Source: Ashinkailepas kermadecensis
Taxonomy: Eukaryota; Arthropoda; Thecostraca; Neolepadidae
DNA: 64,000 bases
Direction: 5' to 3'
Assembly (NCBI GenBank): GCA_034440615.1
Contig: JAOTOM010005112.1
Span: forward strand, 274,501 to 338,500
Part shown: positions 9,836 through 20,250 of the stretch, piece after piece
Position numbering within the stretch: the stretch's first letter is position 1
How the letters are laid out: each line of letters starts with the position of its first letter
Position numbers and translations under genes: made by a program
Notes under the pieces: model-generated
Database searches by the model: none
What the model saw: only the letters and a program-made list of their open reading frames with translations
What the model was told of the DNA's origin: nothing

Positions 9836-11170
9836 ATATGTATATATATATAAACAACATTAATATTCTAAACAAGTTAAAAACTGGCTTTGACACTCAT
9901 TACCCTTACCCGGGAACGTTCAGTCCATAGGAGGACGGCTCGCAGCTCGACTGCCTCGCTTATATGTAGATTTACTTCATATGGCAAATTAATATCAGGC
10001 ACATATCTAAACATCATGTGTGAAACCCAGGTGTCGGAAAGTACACACGGTACTATCTATACCTACTTGTCGGCTGTTGGTCACCCGGTCAAAGCGAAAA
10101 GCGCGGCGCCCACCCCTCAGCGCCCGCGGCACGGCCGCCATTTCTGCTCTAGACGTAAATACCCTCCACTCCGTCCACCTGATCGCCGAGGTATCTACTA
10201 CGCCCGCGTCGCTTCGGGAGGGTCGTATTTCTTACGTCATCCATTGACGTTAGTCCCCACGGTGGGTCACTGACTCGGCCATCGGCATCCGACCTCAATG
10301 CTATCTGGTTCATCACGAAGGTTACGCCTCTGAAAGCACAGCTGGATGGCGTCCCTAGAGTCTTTGGATTTTGTTACTTTAGTTTGCACCACGGCGGGTA
10401 GTTAGGCTATAATATGAATTCCTTAGCTCCGGTTAATGTGAGGGTCGAACGCTTTGGACGAGGAAGGGGACAACATGGATATTGTAAGCACAGTTTTCAA
10501 CGTGCATACTGTCAGACCGAACGATAATCATTTTCACGACCCATTCTGGCCCGGTGGTCTTGCTAGGCGGATGTTGCGCGTACAGTTTTCAACGTACGGC
10601 ATATCAGGCTCAGCGATGGTCATTTCCATGACCCACTGCAGTTCGAGGTCCTACGAAGAGGATGTGAGGATCTGATGTGTGCATAGTACCCCTGATTGTT
10701 ATTGCAAGCTATGCCCCTCTTTCTTTATCCCAAGTATTCTCTTTCACCGCTAATCCTGCCCGCCAATGGCTGGGCAACTGCTTCGTGTCTCTGCCGGTGC
10801 ACTCAAACATTTATATCATCAAGGGTAATATATTTACATGTATTTACACTGGACGCCAACAGGACCGGGACCGGTTCCTGGCACACGTCTTCGCCATCCA
10901 ACCCCCTCCATACATACCTACATACCCTGCCCTTCTCTACTAGGCATGCGATGTCGGTGCCACCGGCCGTTTCGCACATCCCTCACACATCACATCGAAT
11001 TTAGCCTATTTGCCCCCCCTTTAATGCGGGTCGCTCCTTTCAACAGTGAATTAGGTTGAGGAGGAAATAGCTGTGATATAAAATAGGCCAGTTCGGAAGA
11101 AGGAAGAAGGCATGGCAGACCGATGGCACTCACATGTTTCTTGCTCGGCTGGCCTCTTCGGTCGTCTCGA
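9836..11170. other. No gene; one diverged 92-bp tandem duplication
   Basis: The microsatellite remnant ends at about 9851. Between about 10488 and 10670 a unit starting ACAGTTTTCAACGTRC occurs twice (10489 and 10581) with the shared 'GTCATTTYCAYGACCCA' part. The open frames here show no domain. Confidence 0.45.
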
Positions 11171-12504
11171 CGCTGCCTGAGCTCCGTCCGTGAGAGAGAG
11201 AGAGAGACTGCCCGAGTGAGAGTGTCTCCGAGCGAGAGCGAGATCGAGCGCGAGAGCGTCCCAGAGAGTTTGAGAGCGTTTTCTCTCTGCCTTCCAGTTT
11301 TTCTTCGATGGGCTGTAGCCCCGCCTCATCCACTCTTTTGGCCACTCCCAGGGCTCCGGACTGTGTTCTTCTTCTTGATTGGTGGGAGTGTTTTTTTCTT
11401 CCCCTTAGGCCGGGTATGTTGTAAAATCGCCTGTGCCGTCAGGACGGTCTGCCGGGACTGGAAATTTTCCGCTCAGCTGACGGTGTTCCCGACATGGGCC
11501 ACCGACCCTTCTGTTGATCTGGATCAGCTTGTTTTCGCACCTCTGGTGGCCAGCTGGACGAGGAGGGAAGGAGGATGCCAGGCGATTACCCTGGTTCGCC
11601 TTTAGTTGTTTTGTTCATGCCGCCTTTGAACGCGACATGTACTGAGGTTCGGTTCGGCAGTGTTTCAAGGCAATATGAGAGGGGAGGGAGAAGGTGGCCG
11701 GGATCTGGCCGGGCGTCTTGCGGCCTGGTCGGGTATGAAAATATTGAAAATTGCATGCAGAAAAAACGTAAGCTTCCTTACACATACAGCTATGGGAGCT
11801 ATGGAACTCCCCTACTACAGGCACGGGATCCGGCACCAAGCGCGGGAGGGAATTGGTGCACCCACCACAACTGCACTCGTTTGACAGCCCGTGAGGGCAT
11901 GCATCGTACCCCACGCCTAACGCCCTATGCCAGGTCGTCGAATGAGAACTGGTGGAACACTGCGTCGCGGTTCTCACGGCTCGCAGTCATCCGGCTCAGT
12001 TTATTATGGTATTACAACATCTTAGCACAGGGGACGGTGCTACCTGGGACTGCCTGGCCACGTGACGCGCATGTCGCGTGACGTGACGCGACGTGACGCG
12101 TCACTACGTCACACGGTCAATAGACATTGGCTGAAACAGACGTAGCCGCACGCTGCGGCCCGACGTGCATTGTAGGAAGTGCCCCGGAAATTGGTCAATT
12201 TAATACCGCGACACTGAAGGGAGATCAATTTGGAATTCTTCTATAAAATGGTTGTCATTGTGCAGGCAACTGTTCATTGATCCCGGACCATGCGTCCGCT
12301 TTGTTGTAGCATGTGTCCATTGTGCTCCGTTATACGAGCGCAAATACGAACTTTTCTTCCACTATGAATATGCCGAATTACGAGACTGGGCAAACAGTAA
12401 CTTTAATTTGGCCATAGAAATAAAAATGTCCGGCAGAATTAAAACCATAGGACGTCCTCCCGTAGGGTGGCTCCTAGAAGAATGGTCACACACCTCTACA
12501 CTCA
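11171..12504. other. No gene; GA-rich and TGACG-rich stretches
   Basis: A purine-rich low-complexity stretch (GAGA/GAGC, 11189-11275) makes several spurious open frames. At 12061-12115 the pentamer TGACG or its complement recurs about eight times. A frame of 160 codons at 11123-11605 includes a run of Phe, Leu and Pro but no recognisable domain, and I do not call it a gene. Confidence 0.4.
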
Positions 12505-12720
12505 AGAGCAGTGCCGCACTTAGGATTTGCGCTATGAGGGGGAGGGGGGGGCGCAAACAGATTTTGAAGGGGCCATCTACCCCAATTTAAAAAGTCCCCG
12601 GACTTCGATAACTATTTTGTTTTCAATTTCTTCAAAAACTTCTTAGTTTTTAAATCAAATAATTAGTGATCAACTTAATTGTCCTGTCGAGGGGGCCCAA
12701 TCTACCACCATCGATTTTTT
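12505..12720. repeat. Dispersed repeat, copy 2 (partner at 4246-4460)
   Basis: It has a CAGTGCCGCACTTAGG-type start, a G-rich run (12538-12551), then GGGGCCATCTACCCCAATTTAAAAA, AATTGTCCTGT and GGGGGCCCAATCTACCACCATCG. The order matches the 4246 copy with substantial divergence. It belongs with the 'CAGTGG(C/T)G' ended non-autonomous elements scattered in the window. Confidence 0.6.
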
Positions 12721-13000
12721 TCTTCACTTTGACGCTTAAAGACAACCACTTAAGGCCTTCTGCCCAAAAAGGGGGCACCACCCTCTCGCTTCCGTCGCTA
12801 CGGGATGACAAGCACCTATGACTTCTCCAATTACTGTTTCGCTATTTGTATGCCACCAAGCTCGCAGGAGCATTGTAGACACCACACCACCAATACGCAT
12901 TTTAACACTTCACTTCACCACTTCACTTCAACAGGCACTTCAACACGCACTGCATGCCCGCACATACACTTGTAGGAATAGCGTAATTAGCAATCCACGA

Positions 13001-13230
13001 ATGGCATCGGACGTACATGAGCTGATTCGTTTCCCCATTCGAAATGCATGGCTACCTAGCGATGCCGTCGGACGTCGAAGAGCCGACTTGCCTTCAAAAT
13101 TAGCATAGTGTGACCCGATTACCCAGAGGTGCCATCGGACTTAGATGAGGCGATTTGCTTTGTAATTCATAACGTAAAACGGTTACCCAGAGGTACAATG
13201 GACGTAGATGAGTCGAATGCAAACCACCGT
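13001..13230. repeat. Diverged minisatellite, about 66-bp unit, three copies
   Basis: Successive starts read GGCATCGGACGTACATGAG, TGCCGTCGGACGTCGAAGAG, TGCCATCGGACTTAGATGAG and ACAATGGACGTAGATGAG. Each is preceded by CTACCTAG or TTACCCAGAG. No coding role is suggested. Confidence 0.75.
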
Positions 13231-13254
13231 ACTAAAGCTCGCATGCAATCTTGC

Positions 13255-13640
13255 ATGAAAGCATGCTGCTACTAACCATTACTAACAACTAACACGTGGC
13301 AGCCGGCGTGATAGGCCGTGTGGACAATCACCTCCTTGTCTGCACGGTGTAAAGCATGCTGCACGGTGTAAAGCATGCTGCTACTAACCCACTACTAACA
13401 ACTAACACGCGGCAGCCGGCGTGATAGGCGGTGTGGACAATCACCTCCTTGTCTGCACGGTGTAAAGCATGCTGCTACTAACCATTACTAACAACTAACA
13501 CGTGGCAGCCGGCGGGAAAGGCCGGGTAGAAAATCCCCTTTTTTTCTGCGTGGTAAAAATTGCTATACCGCTACTAATAACTCGGGCGTGATAGGCGGTG
13601 TGCACAATCACCTCCTTGTCTGCACGGTAAAGATCCCTCC
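13255..13640. repeat. 94-bp tandem array, about four copies
   Basis: The block GCATGCTGCTACTAACC starts at 13261, 13373 and 13467 (the last two exactly 94 apart). Each is followed by ACTAACACGYGGCAGCCGGCG and CACCTCCTTGTCTGCACGGTG. A 19-bp local duplication (GCATGCTGCACGGTGTAAA) lengthens the first unit. The fourth copy (13550-13640) is shortened. Confidence 0.9.
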
Positions 13641-14705
13641 GTGCTCTTCGACAAGAGTAGACTAATGCTGGCACCCTGGCAACACCAACTTTCTCGTCAA
13701 CCTTTCCCCACCCGACTACAAATTATCTTGCGAAGGAGTGAAGTAGACTGAAGCTATAAACATCCGGGGATGTTTCCCCGCATTGAGTACCTGAACTTCA
13801 CACACACTATAGCGAAAGACCACTTTAACGTAAATGAACCCATGCCATAAACTTGCTTGCAAAACCAACTCGCTTCAAATGCGGCGCAAATGACCTTCAT
13901 GTATATGTCCTGGCACACCTCTAAGCTCACTCTCCCCCCACCAGAATGAAAAGATGTTGGTAGAAGGGTTGCGATATATCGTGTAACAAAATACAATACA
14001 TGTTTGCTATTTCGCGGTTTCGGTACCATAACCATGAAAGGTGAGATGCGTCGTAGGCTTGGTTTAGAGCTGTGGTTTTTGGAAATCATGAGTACCTACC
14101 TAGGCGGCCTAGGTAGGCCTGTCTACCTATATGTCACCATTCCCCAAGCAGATAGGTGCATGCGAAGTAGGCAAAATAGTCTGAAATTACAGATAGTACA
14201 AAAGAGGGTATTTCCACCACAAATGTAGCCAAAATAGAGAGGGAAAACTTGTTCCCCGAGGTAAAATATGATAGCTGTGTTTGTGCTGCTTACATATTGA
14301 TGACTAGGATCGAGTACATGCAACCCCAAACACGGTTTTTGAGTATATATGTAGAATATCTTTTCAGCGACGATAAATGCTGTGATTGCAAAATTTGACC
14401 GGAAAACTAGTGAGTGCCACCGATTTTCAAGCTGAATTTATAATCGACATCTCTCTCAGACCTTTGTCTTCAAGAATTTATCACAACATTTTGCTTGAAT
14501 ATCCATGACATGGGAAAATATCATTTTGTATTGCTGTACACCAGCCCCGCAGCCATTCGAATACTTTGGCAAATATCTATGTTAACTTGAATGCGCTAAC
14601 GCACATTGTAGTGCTTGAAGCAATACCTGAAGCTATTGCTAATGTCTTTGCTGTTTTGTCTCCGGTAGCCTTTTATGCTCATGCATTTACACTTCATAAG
14701 GCAAG
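13641..14705. other. No gene; contains inverted copy of the 2795-3070 repeat
   Basis: The segment 13850-13945 is the reverse complement of the dispersed repeat around 2805-2885 (GAGAGTGAGCTTAGAGGTGTGCC and following). Around 14095-14125 the CCTAGG/CCTACC motif recurs in a near-palindrome. Nothing else is recognisable. Confidence 0.5.
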
Positions 14706-15693
14706 TTGCAATCCTTGATTGAACAACATCAGATTAAAAGCTCGTTTCTTCCGGCGTCGCTGAGGGAGGATTACTTTTGCCATGAATATCTTTCGACGTT
14801 CGTCGATGATTTTCCACATGCGATCGAGTCCAGCTGCCTTAAGTACGCTGATGATGTCAAAATTGTTTGCAAAATTAAAGGGCCCGCTGATGGTGCCGAG
14901 TTTAAGAGTGATTTATATCGCCTCACGGCCTGGCGCGTTAGCTGGAGCCTTAATTTAGATCCTACAAAATGCAGAGTTTATAGTGACCCTCAGTAGCGCA
15001 TCCGTACAAACCCACTACCGCATAGGTGACGGTGAACTTGAAGGTGTCGACGAAAACAGGGATCTCGGCGCGATAATTGACAGGAAACTCACTTTTATCT
15101 CGCTTGTCGCCAGTATAGTCAGCTGCGCCAGCAGAGGCCTATGGATGGTCATCCACTCTCTTCAGACCCGCGCGGCGGTGGCAGGATCAGATTCAGCTAC
15201 AGCGTTCTGCTGGCGGCCTATCATGTTCGTGCTCATCACATGCTCATCTGAGGTTGACCATCGAGTATTGTAGCATCATGTGGACAGGTGCGGCGAACAC
15301 ACACATGGCACGAATCGATCGAGTCGAACATATATTTATTTTCTGGATGTAGCATCACATTCCGGCTCCTCATGTTCTATTTCACATCGGTGCCTTGACC
15401 ATCACTTCAAACTCATCCCACGTTCGGCACAGAAACTACAGCACGACCTTGTGTTTATTAGAAACTTTTTGCGGCCAGCGTTGACTCGGCAGTCCCGCTC
15501 AGTTGTTTTTCGCTGCACGTACCAACTCGATCAACCCGCGGTCGACTGCTGTTCTCTGTCCCGCGTGCTCGTGGGAACTGCATCCGAGAGACGGATGTTT
15601 GCTTCGAATTCCACAGCCTTTGTGTCTCATGTCAACAGTGACACTGGTATATTTTCTGACAACATAAGCGCGTACAAGAAGAAAGCTGCATAA
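14706..15693 (+). pseudogene. Degraded non-LTR retrotransposon reverse transcriptase
   Basis: Fragments in different frames appear in the order of a non-LTR RT. At 14840-14990 there is 'LKYADDVKI' (the YADD catalytic box) followed by a spaced W..W.L.L.P.KC.V. At about 15010-15140 there is 'IGDGELEGVDENRDLGAIIDRKLTF' (broken here at a natural divergence point), the V...RDLG...D..L.F motif seen just after the fingers and palm in Jockey/CR1-type elements. At 15300-15670 the order 'RLDHHF ... FIRNFLRP ... FRC' resembles the C-terminal region of the same group. Frames change at about 14996 and 15275, and the N-terminal RT and endonuclease are missing. The octamer array at 15873-15928 may be its 3' tail. 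Clade assignment is uncertain. Confidence 0.7.
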
Positions 15694-15872
15694 TACCTTT
15701 CATGTATCGAGTTTTTATGAAGGCGACGTTTGCGAAAAGCTAATCTAATCGTTTCCAATCAGGTTCTGCATAATTTGTGTGGTCCACGCCCTTATTTATT
15801 GCGTCGGTGGGACAATTAACTTCCTCTATGAGTGGAGCGCCTGCCCTGCTGACGATTTACGTGAAAAACCGA

Positions 15873-15928
15873 ATAAACGTATAAACGAATACACGAATAA
15901 ACGAATAAACGAATACACGAATACACGT
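15873..15928. repeat. AATAMACG octamer microsatellite
   Basis: Units AATAAACG and AATACACG alternate for about seven copies. It lies 180 bp after the last retroelement-like frame and could be a 3' tail repeat of the sort that ends some non-LTR elements, but that is inference. Confidence 0.8.
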
Positions 15929-16224
15929 TGTACAGTGATTATTCTTGCCCTTGTGACTGATCATAAGTGTTTTGTCTTAATGTTCGACACCTAATAATGG
16001 ATGAATTAATTTCTGTACCGACCTCAGGAGATGCCTAACAGTCCAGGGCGGCAAGGGTGAGTGAATGAGTAGAAGAGGGTTGTAGTGGTCTGGTGGACGG
16101 AGGGTGGGGTGAGGGATGAGGTGAAGGTTTTCACCAACGGTGGCTCATCAGTTCCTCTAGTGCCGCATATGTATATGTATATGTATGTATATGTGTGGGA
16201 TGTGTTATGTTGTGAGCGCATCGA

Positions 16225-16567
16225 ATATTTGTGTGTATATTTGCGTGTGCATGTGTGTGTGTGTGTATGTGTGTGTGCGTGTGTGCGTGTGCATGTGCGT
16301 GTACGTGTGCGTGTGCGTGTGCGCGTACGTGCATGTGCGTGCGTGTGCGTGTGCGTGCGCGTGCGTGCGTACGCGTGTGCGTGCGTGTGCGTGCGTGCGT
16401 GCGTGTGCGTGTGCGTGCGTGCGTGTGCGTGCGTGTACGTGCGTGTGCGTGCGTATGCGTGCGTGCGTGTGCGTGCGTGTACGTGCGTGTGCGTGCGTGC
16501 GTGCGTGCGTGCGCTGTGCGTGCGTGCGTGTGCGTGCGTGTGCGTGCGTGTGCGTGCGTGTGCGTGC

Positions 16568-16606
<39 letters not shown>

Positions 16607-16636
16607 CGCGCGTGCGTGCGTGCGCGCGCGCGCGTT
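16225..16636. repeat. (GT)n/(GTGC)n alternating purine-pyrimidine tract, about 410 bp
   Basis: Nearly perfect alternation of purine and pyrimidine: TGTGTG at the left, then GTGCGTGC, ACGTGC and finally GCGCGCGCG at 16621-16633. All frames stay open on both strands by composition (Cys/Val/Arg/Ala one way, His/Thr/Arg/Ala the other), so the long frames here are not genes. Confidence 0.97.
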
Positions 16637-17089
16637 GACGTCTTGGTTTTCAAATGTATAGTTACTGCGAGTGACTTAGAAGTAAAGCTGTAAACGTGAT
16701 GATCTACATTTAAAATATATTGGAAAATGCATGAATTAATGAACATCCAACCAGGGAGGCTGGGCAAGCACCTACACCCTAAAACCAGCCTGCAGGTATT
16801 CCAGTAAGGGGGTGGATCTGCTAACCAGGTTGAAGTCGGCGAAACGGCATACATGGCTTAATTGACACCGAGAGAGCGGGAAAGGGGAAGTTATGTCGCA
16901 GTTCATAGCTCGTTCATATGTCATACTTGATTTATTGACCTTGCATGCGTTGATGTGCACGCAGCTGGATAGGCATAGCACAATACCTAAAAGTCAAATG
17001 TTAACATGTCAACATCCAATGTGGCAACATTTTCAGGGACTTTTGCATGGTGGATGCCGATATTGAAAGTGGTCAGTTTAAAGCGGGCT

Positions 17090-17410
17090 GGGTTTTTTTT
17101 GTTTTCTGGACCTGAAACAGTTCTATCTGGTAAAAGCGGGCCCCTGGTTGCTAAGCCGGGCTATTGGTTCAATGCGGGCCACCTGGATCAAAGTGGGCCC
17201 GGTTGGTGCGAAGCGGGCCCCTGGTTCCAGAGAGCCCCTGGTTCAAGACAGGGGGCCCCAGGTTGAAGCCATAGGGCCCCTGGTTCTAAGCGGGCTATTG
17301 GTTCAATGCGGGCCCCTGAATCAAAATGGGCCCCGGTTCGAGACGGGCCCTGGTTAAAACGGGCCCCCAGATTTTCAGTTGGTTCAGAAAGGGCCCCTGA
17401 TTCGTAGTCG
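17090..17410. repeat. Short degenerate minisatellite rich in GGGCCC
   Basis: Units of roughly 17-30 bp share GCGGGCCCCTGGTTCAA and variants (GGGCCACCTGG, GGGCTATTGGTTC, GGGCCCCGGTTCG). About twelve copies run with variable spacing. GGGCCC is self-complementary, so the open frames on both strands look alike and none is a credible gene. Confidence 0.85.
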
Positions 17411-18529
17411 TGCATGTCCTGTCATGACTGCCTATTTGGTTGTGGAGAAAAGCGGTCATCGGCGAGGACCGATGCGATAACCGAGGACCGATTTCGCACG
17501 GGGGAAAGGGGGACAACAGCGGGGGGCTTTCTCGCTCATAGCGTTTTCATCCGAAGGCGCCTCTCAGAGTAGAAAAGGCACCCCATGCAGAGAAATGGCA
17601 CGCCAGGAGAAGGCGCGTCTTCGAATACGAAACGGTTTTCCCCTCGGCCCTGACCGGTGTGAGCTTCCGAACGTGTTAAATTTCGAGGACCGTGGGGGCA
17701 TGGATTCTTGCCATTGCACGGCGCTCCATATCGACGTTTTCAGGCCCTGCGCGGTACCCGTTTATCACAGCCCGACTAAGTGATTATGAGTCTAGCGCGT
17801 GACATCAAGTAGCAAGACATCAAGCAACGTGTATTCCCTGGGGACGTCCAATACTTCCCTTGGAACGTAGTTTCAGTACTTCGAAATCACGATCACGGAG
17901 CATCGTGAAATTGTGTTTCAACATCAGCTCCTGCTTAGTGTGACCGCAATTTGCTACCTGAGGAGAATTGTCTGAAATACCAGGTGTCCTTCATTTTTCA
18001 GCTGCCACCCCAACTGCGCAGTAGCGGAGAGCAGCAAGAATTTCCATCATGTACTATGTTTTTCAATCCATTCTTGACAGTCAAAGACCACACCCTAACC
18101 TAACCTAACCAAGCTCTGTGTCATCTAGTTTTACTGTAAAACATGCATTGATAAACATTACGTATGAAGAAAATATACGACCTTCAATATACCAAGAGGT
18201 GCTGAGTTGATACCAAAAGTAATGACAAGGTTATATTTTATTACTCAACGTTTCACGTAATGTCTAATGTCATGTCAATAACATTAGACATACAATGTCT
18301 AATGCCTAATTTCTAATGTCATTTACACGTAATGTCTAAAACCCAGGAGCATCTAAGAACCATTCTTCGTTGTATTAAACAACGCATTGATAAAGCCCGA
18401 ATGAGCCGGACACAATGTAAAAACATGCGATATGATACGATACGATACAGGCTCAACTTCCCTCACCCGTCCCCCACTTCACCTCGAAGCACGTTAAGCT
18501 CTACGTCAAGTTTGAAGGATTACCGAGCG
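17411..18529. other. No gene; PLE-related terminal repeat at 18140-18360
   Basis: Position 17540-17600 has a short piece of the 'AGGCGCC...GGCACCCC' dispersed family seen at 56222-57290. At 18091-18111 CCTAA occurs three times in a row, too short to be a telomere remnant. At 18140-18360 lies a repeat shared with 51055-51240 (see that entry), here with the hammerhead-like core missing. Confidence 0.55.
18140..18360 (-). repeat. Dispersed terminal repeat, copy 1 (partner 51055-51240)
   Basis: Block Y, ATACGACCTTCAATATACCA...GTGCTGAGTTGA...TTTATTACTCAACGTTTC, ends here at 18254. After a TAATGTC-rich spacer comes block X (CACGTAATGTCTAAAACCCA and AGGAGCATCTAAGA). In the other copy block X is inverted and sits on the other side of Y. 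The arrangement suggests ends of a retroelement of the Penelope type, with the X/Y order rearranged. Confidence 0.55.
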
Positions 18530-20250
18530 CCTCCTGCTGGGCGCAGGGTAACTGACTGCACCAGTGCTGGTGGCCCACTCTACCGAAACCCCTCCTGCGG
18601 GGCTAGGTCCTCTTGCTGCGGGGTATTAAAAAAATATACTAGGGAACGACAACGAAATAAAAGTATGCAGGAATATGGAACTTAGGAAAATTTTACGATA
18701 AAATGAGAACCTTTTTGGACCATTGGAGGGATTTTTCCCGACGCCAACATGCTAAAATATGCTTTGCCCTGCTGAGTACCGTGGGAGCTGACTGGACCGG
18801 TGCTGAATGCATTCCTGACGATCCTTCCCTACTGAGTACCGTGGGAGCTGGCCAAACTGTGCTGGTGGCATCCCTGTCGAGCGGCCCTTGTTGACTACTG
18901 CGGAAGCTGACTGGACCGGTGCTGGTAGCGTCGCTGCCGAGCCTGAATACCGTGAATGACTGGACCGGTGCTGGTGGTGTCACTGCTGAGCCACCCCTAC
19001 TGAGTGCCGGTGGAGTGGACCGACCGACGCTATTGGCGTACGGACCGAACGGTTCCTACCGAGTACCGAGGAAGCTGACCAGACCGGTGCTGGTGGCATC
19101 CTTGCCAAGCGACGCATGCTCAGTTTGGGGGTGCTGACCGCGCGACGCTGGTGGCGTACTAGCAGAGCGGTCTCTACTGTGCACCATGGGGGCTGACTGG
19201 ACCCGTGCTGGCATCCCCATCGAGTACCGTGGGAGCTGATCCGAACGGTGCTGGCGGCGTGCGAGCCGTGTGGCTCCTAATGAGTACCGGGTGAGTTGAC
19301 TGAACCGGTGCTGGGGTCGTTTCTGTCGAGCCGACACTACTAAGTACCGTGGGAGTTAATCGGACCGGTGCTGATGACGTCCCTGCCGAGTTGCTCTTAC
19401 CGGGTACCGGGGGAGCTGACAAGGCCGGTGCTGGTTGCGTCCCTGTCGAGCAGCCCCTGGTGGGTATCAGTACCACGGGAGTTGACCGGACTGCTGCTGG
19501 TGGCGTCTATGCCGAGCGGTTCCTACTCAGTCGCGGGAAAGCTGAGCGGACCGGTGATGGTGGCGTCTCTGCCGAGCGGCTCCCGCTCAATACCGTGGAA
19601 ACTGATCAGACCGGTGCTGGTGGCGTTCCTGTCGAGTCGTCCTTACTGGGTACCAGGGGAACTGATCAGACCGTTGCTGGTGGTATCCCTGTCGAGCGGT
19701 TCCACTGAGTGCCGGGGGAACTGACCAGACCGGTGCTGGTTGCGTCCAAGTCGGGAGGTCCCTGCTGAGTACCGTAGAAGTTGACCGGACTGATGTTGGT
19801 TGCGTCCAAGCCGGGAGGCCCCTGCTGAGTACCGTGGAAGTTGACCGGACTGGTGCTGGCCGTGTCCGTGCCGATCGGCCTCTGCTGAGTACCGGGGTGA
19901 GCTGACTTCACGCGTGTTGATGGCGTCTCTGCTGAACCACCCCTACTGGGTACAGTGGGAGTTTATTGGACCGGTGCTGGTGACGTTCCTGGCGAGCCGC
20001 CGCCACTGAGTACCGTGGAAGCTGACCAGAACGGTGCTGGTGGTGTACGAGCCGAGCGGCTCCTACTGAATACCGTGGGAGCTAACTGGACCAGTGCCGG
20101 TGGCGTTTCTGTCGAGCCGCCACTTCTGGGTACTGGGGAAAATGACCGGACCGGTGCTGGTGGCGTCTCTGCTGAACGGCCCTTACTGAGTACCGGTGGA
20201 GCTGATCGGCGGATGTTGGTGGCTAGCGTCCAAGCGTTCTCCATGTGGGG
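18530..20250. repeat. 60-bp minisatellite, about 25 units
   Basis: The consensus unit contains CTGAGTACCGTGGGAGCTGA, CCGGACCGGTGCTGGTGGCG and TCYCTGCCGAGCGGYYCCTA, in total 60 bp. Many units are exactly 60 bp, with a few shortened (about 18930, 19200). Because 60 is a multiple of three, frames stay open over several units and encode a 20-residue repeat of the type TGAGGV.AERPLLST.GADR (19349-19708, 19955-20269). Frames are open on both strands, and stops fall at unrelated places, so I see a non-coding array. A decayed repeat-protein gene is the alternative. Confidence 0.93.

Noticed and set aside
11123..11605. 160-codon frame with a hydrophobic middle
   Set aside because: The first third is a GAGA low-complexity stretch. 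There is no domain and no splice sites, and frames overlap on the other strand.
16024..16854. Long open frames of 130-280 codons on both strands
   Set aside because: They are made by the GT/GC alternating tract. Their composition (Cys/Val or His/Thr/Ala/Arg only) and openness on both strands show they are not genes.
18091..18111. CCTAACCTAACCTAACC as a telomere remnant
   Set aside because: Three units are too few. CCTAAC motifs are scattered singly across the window.
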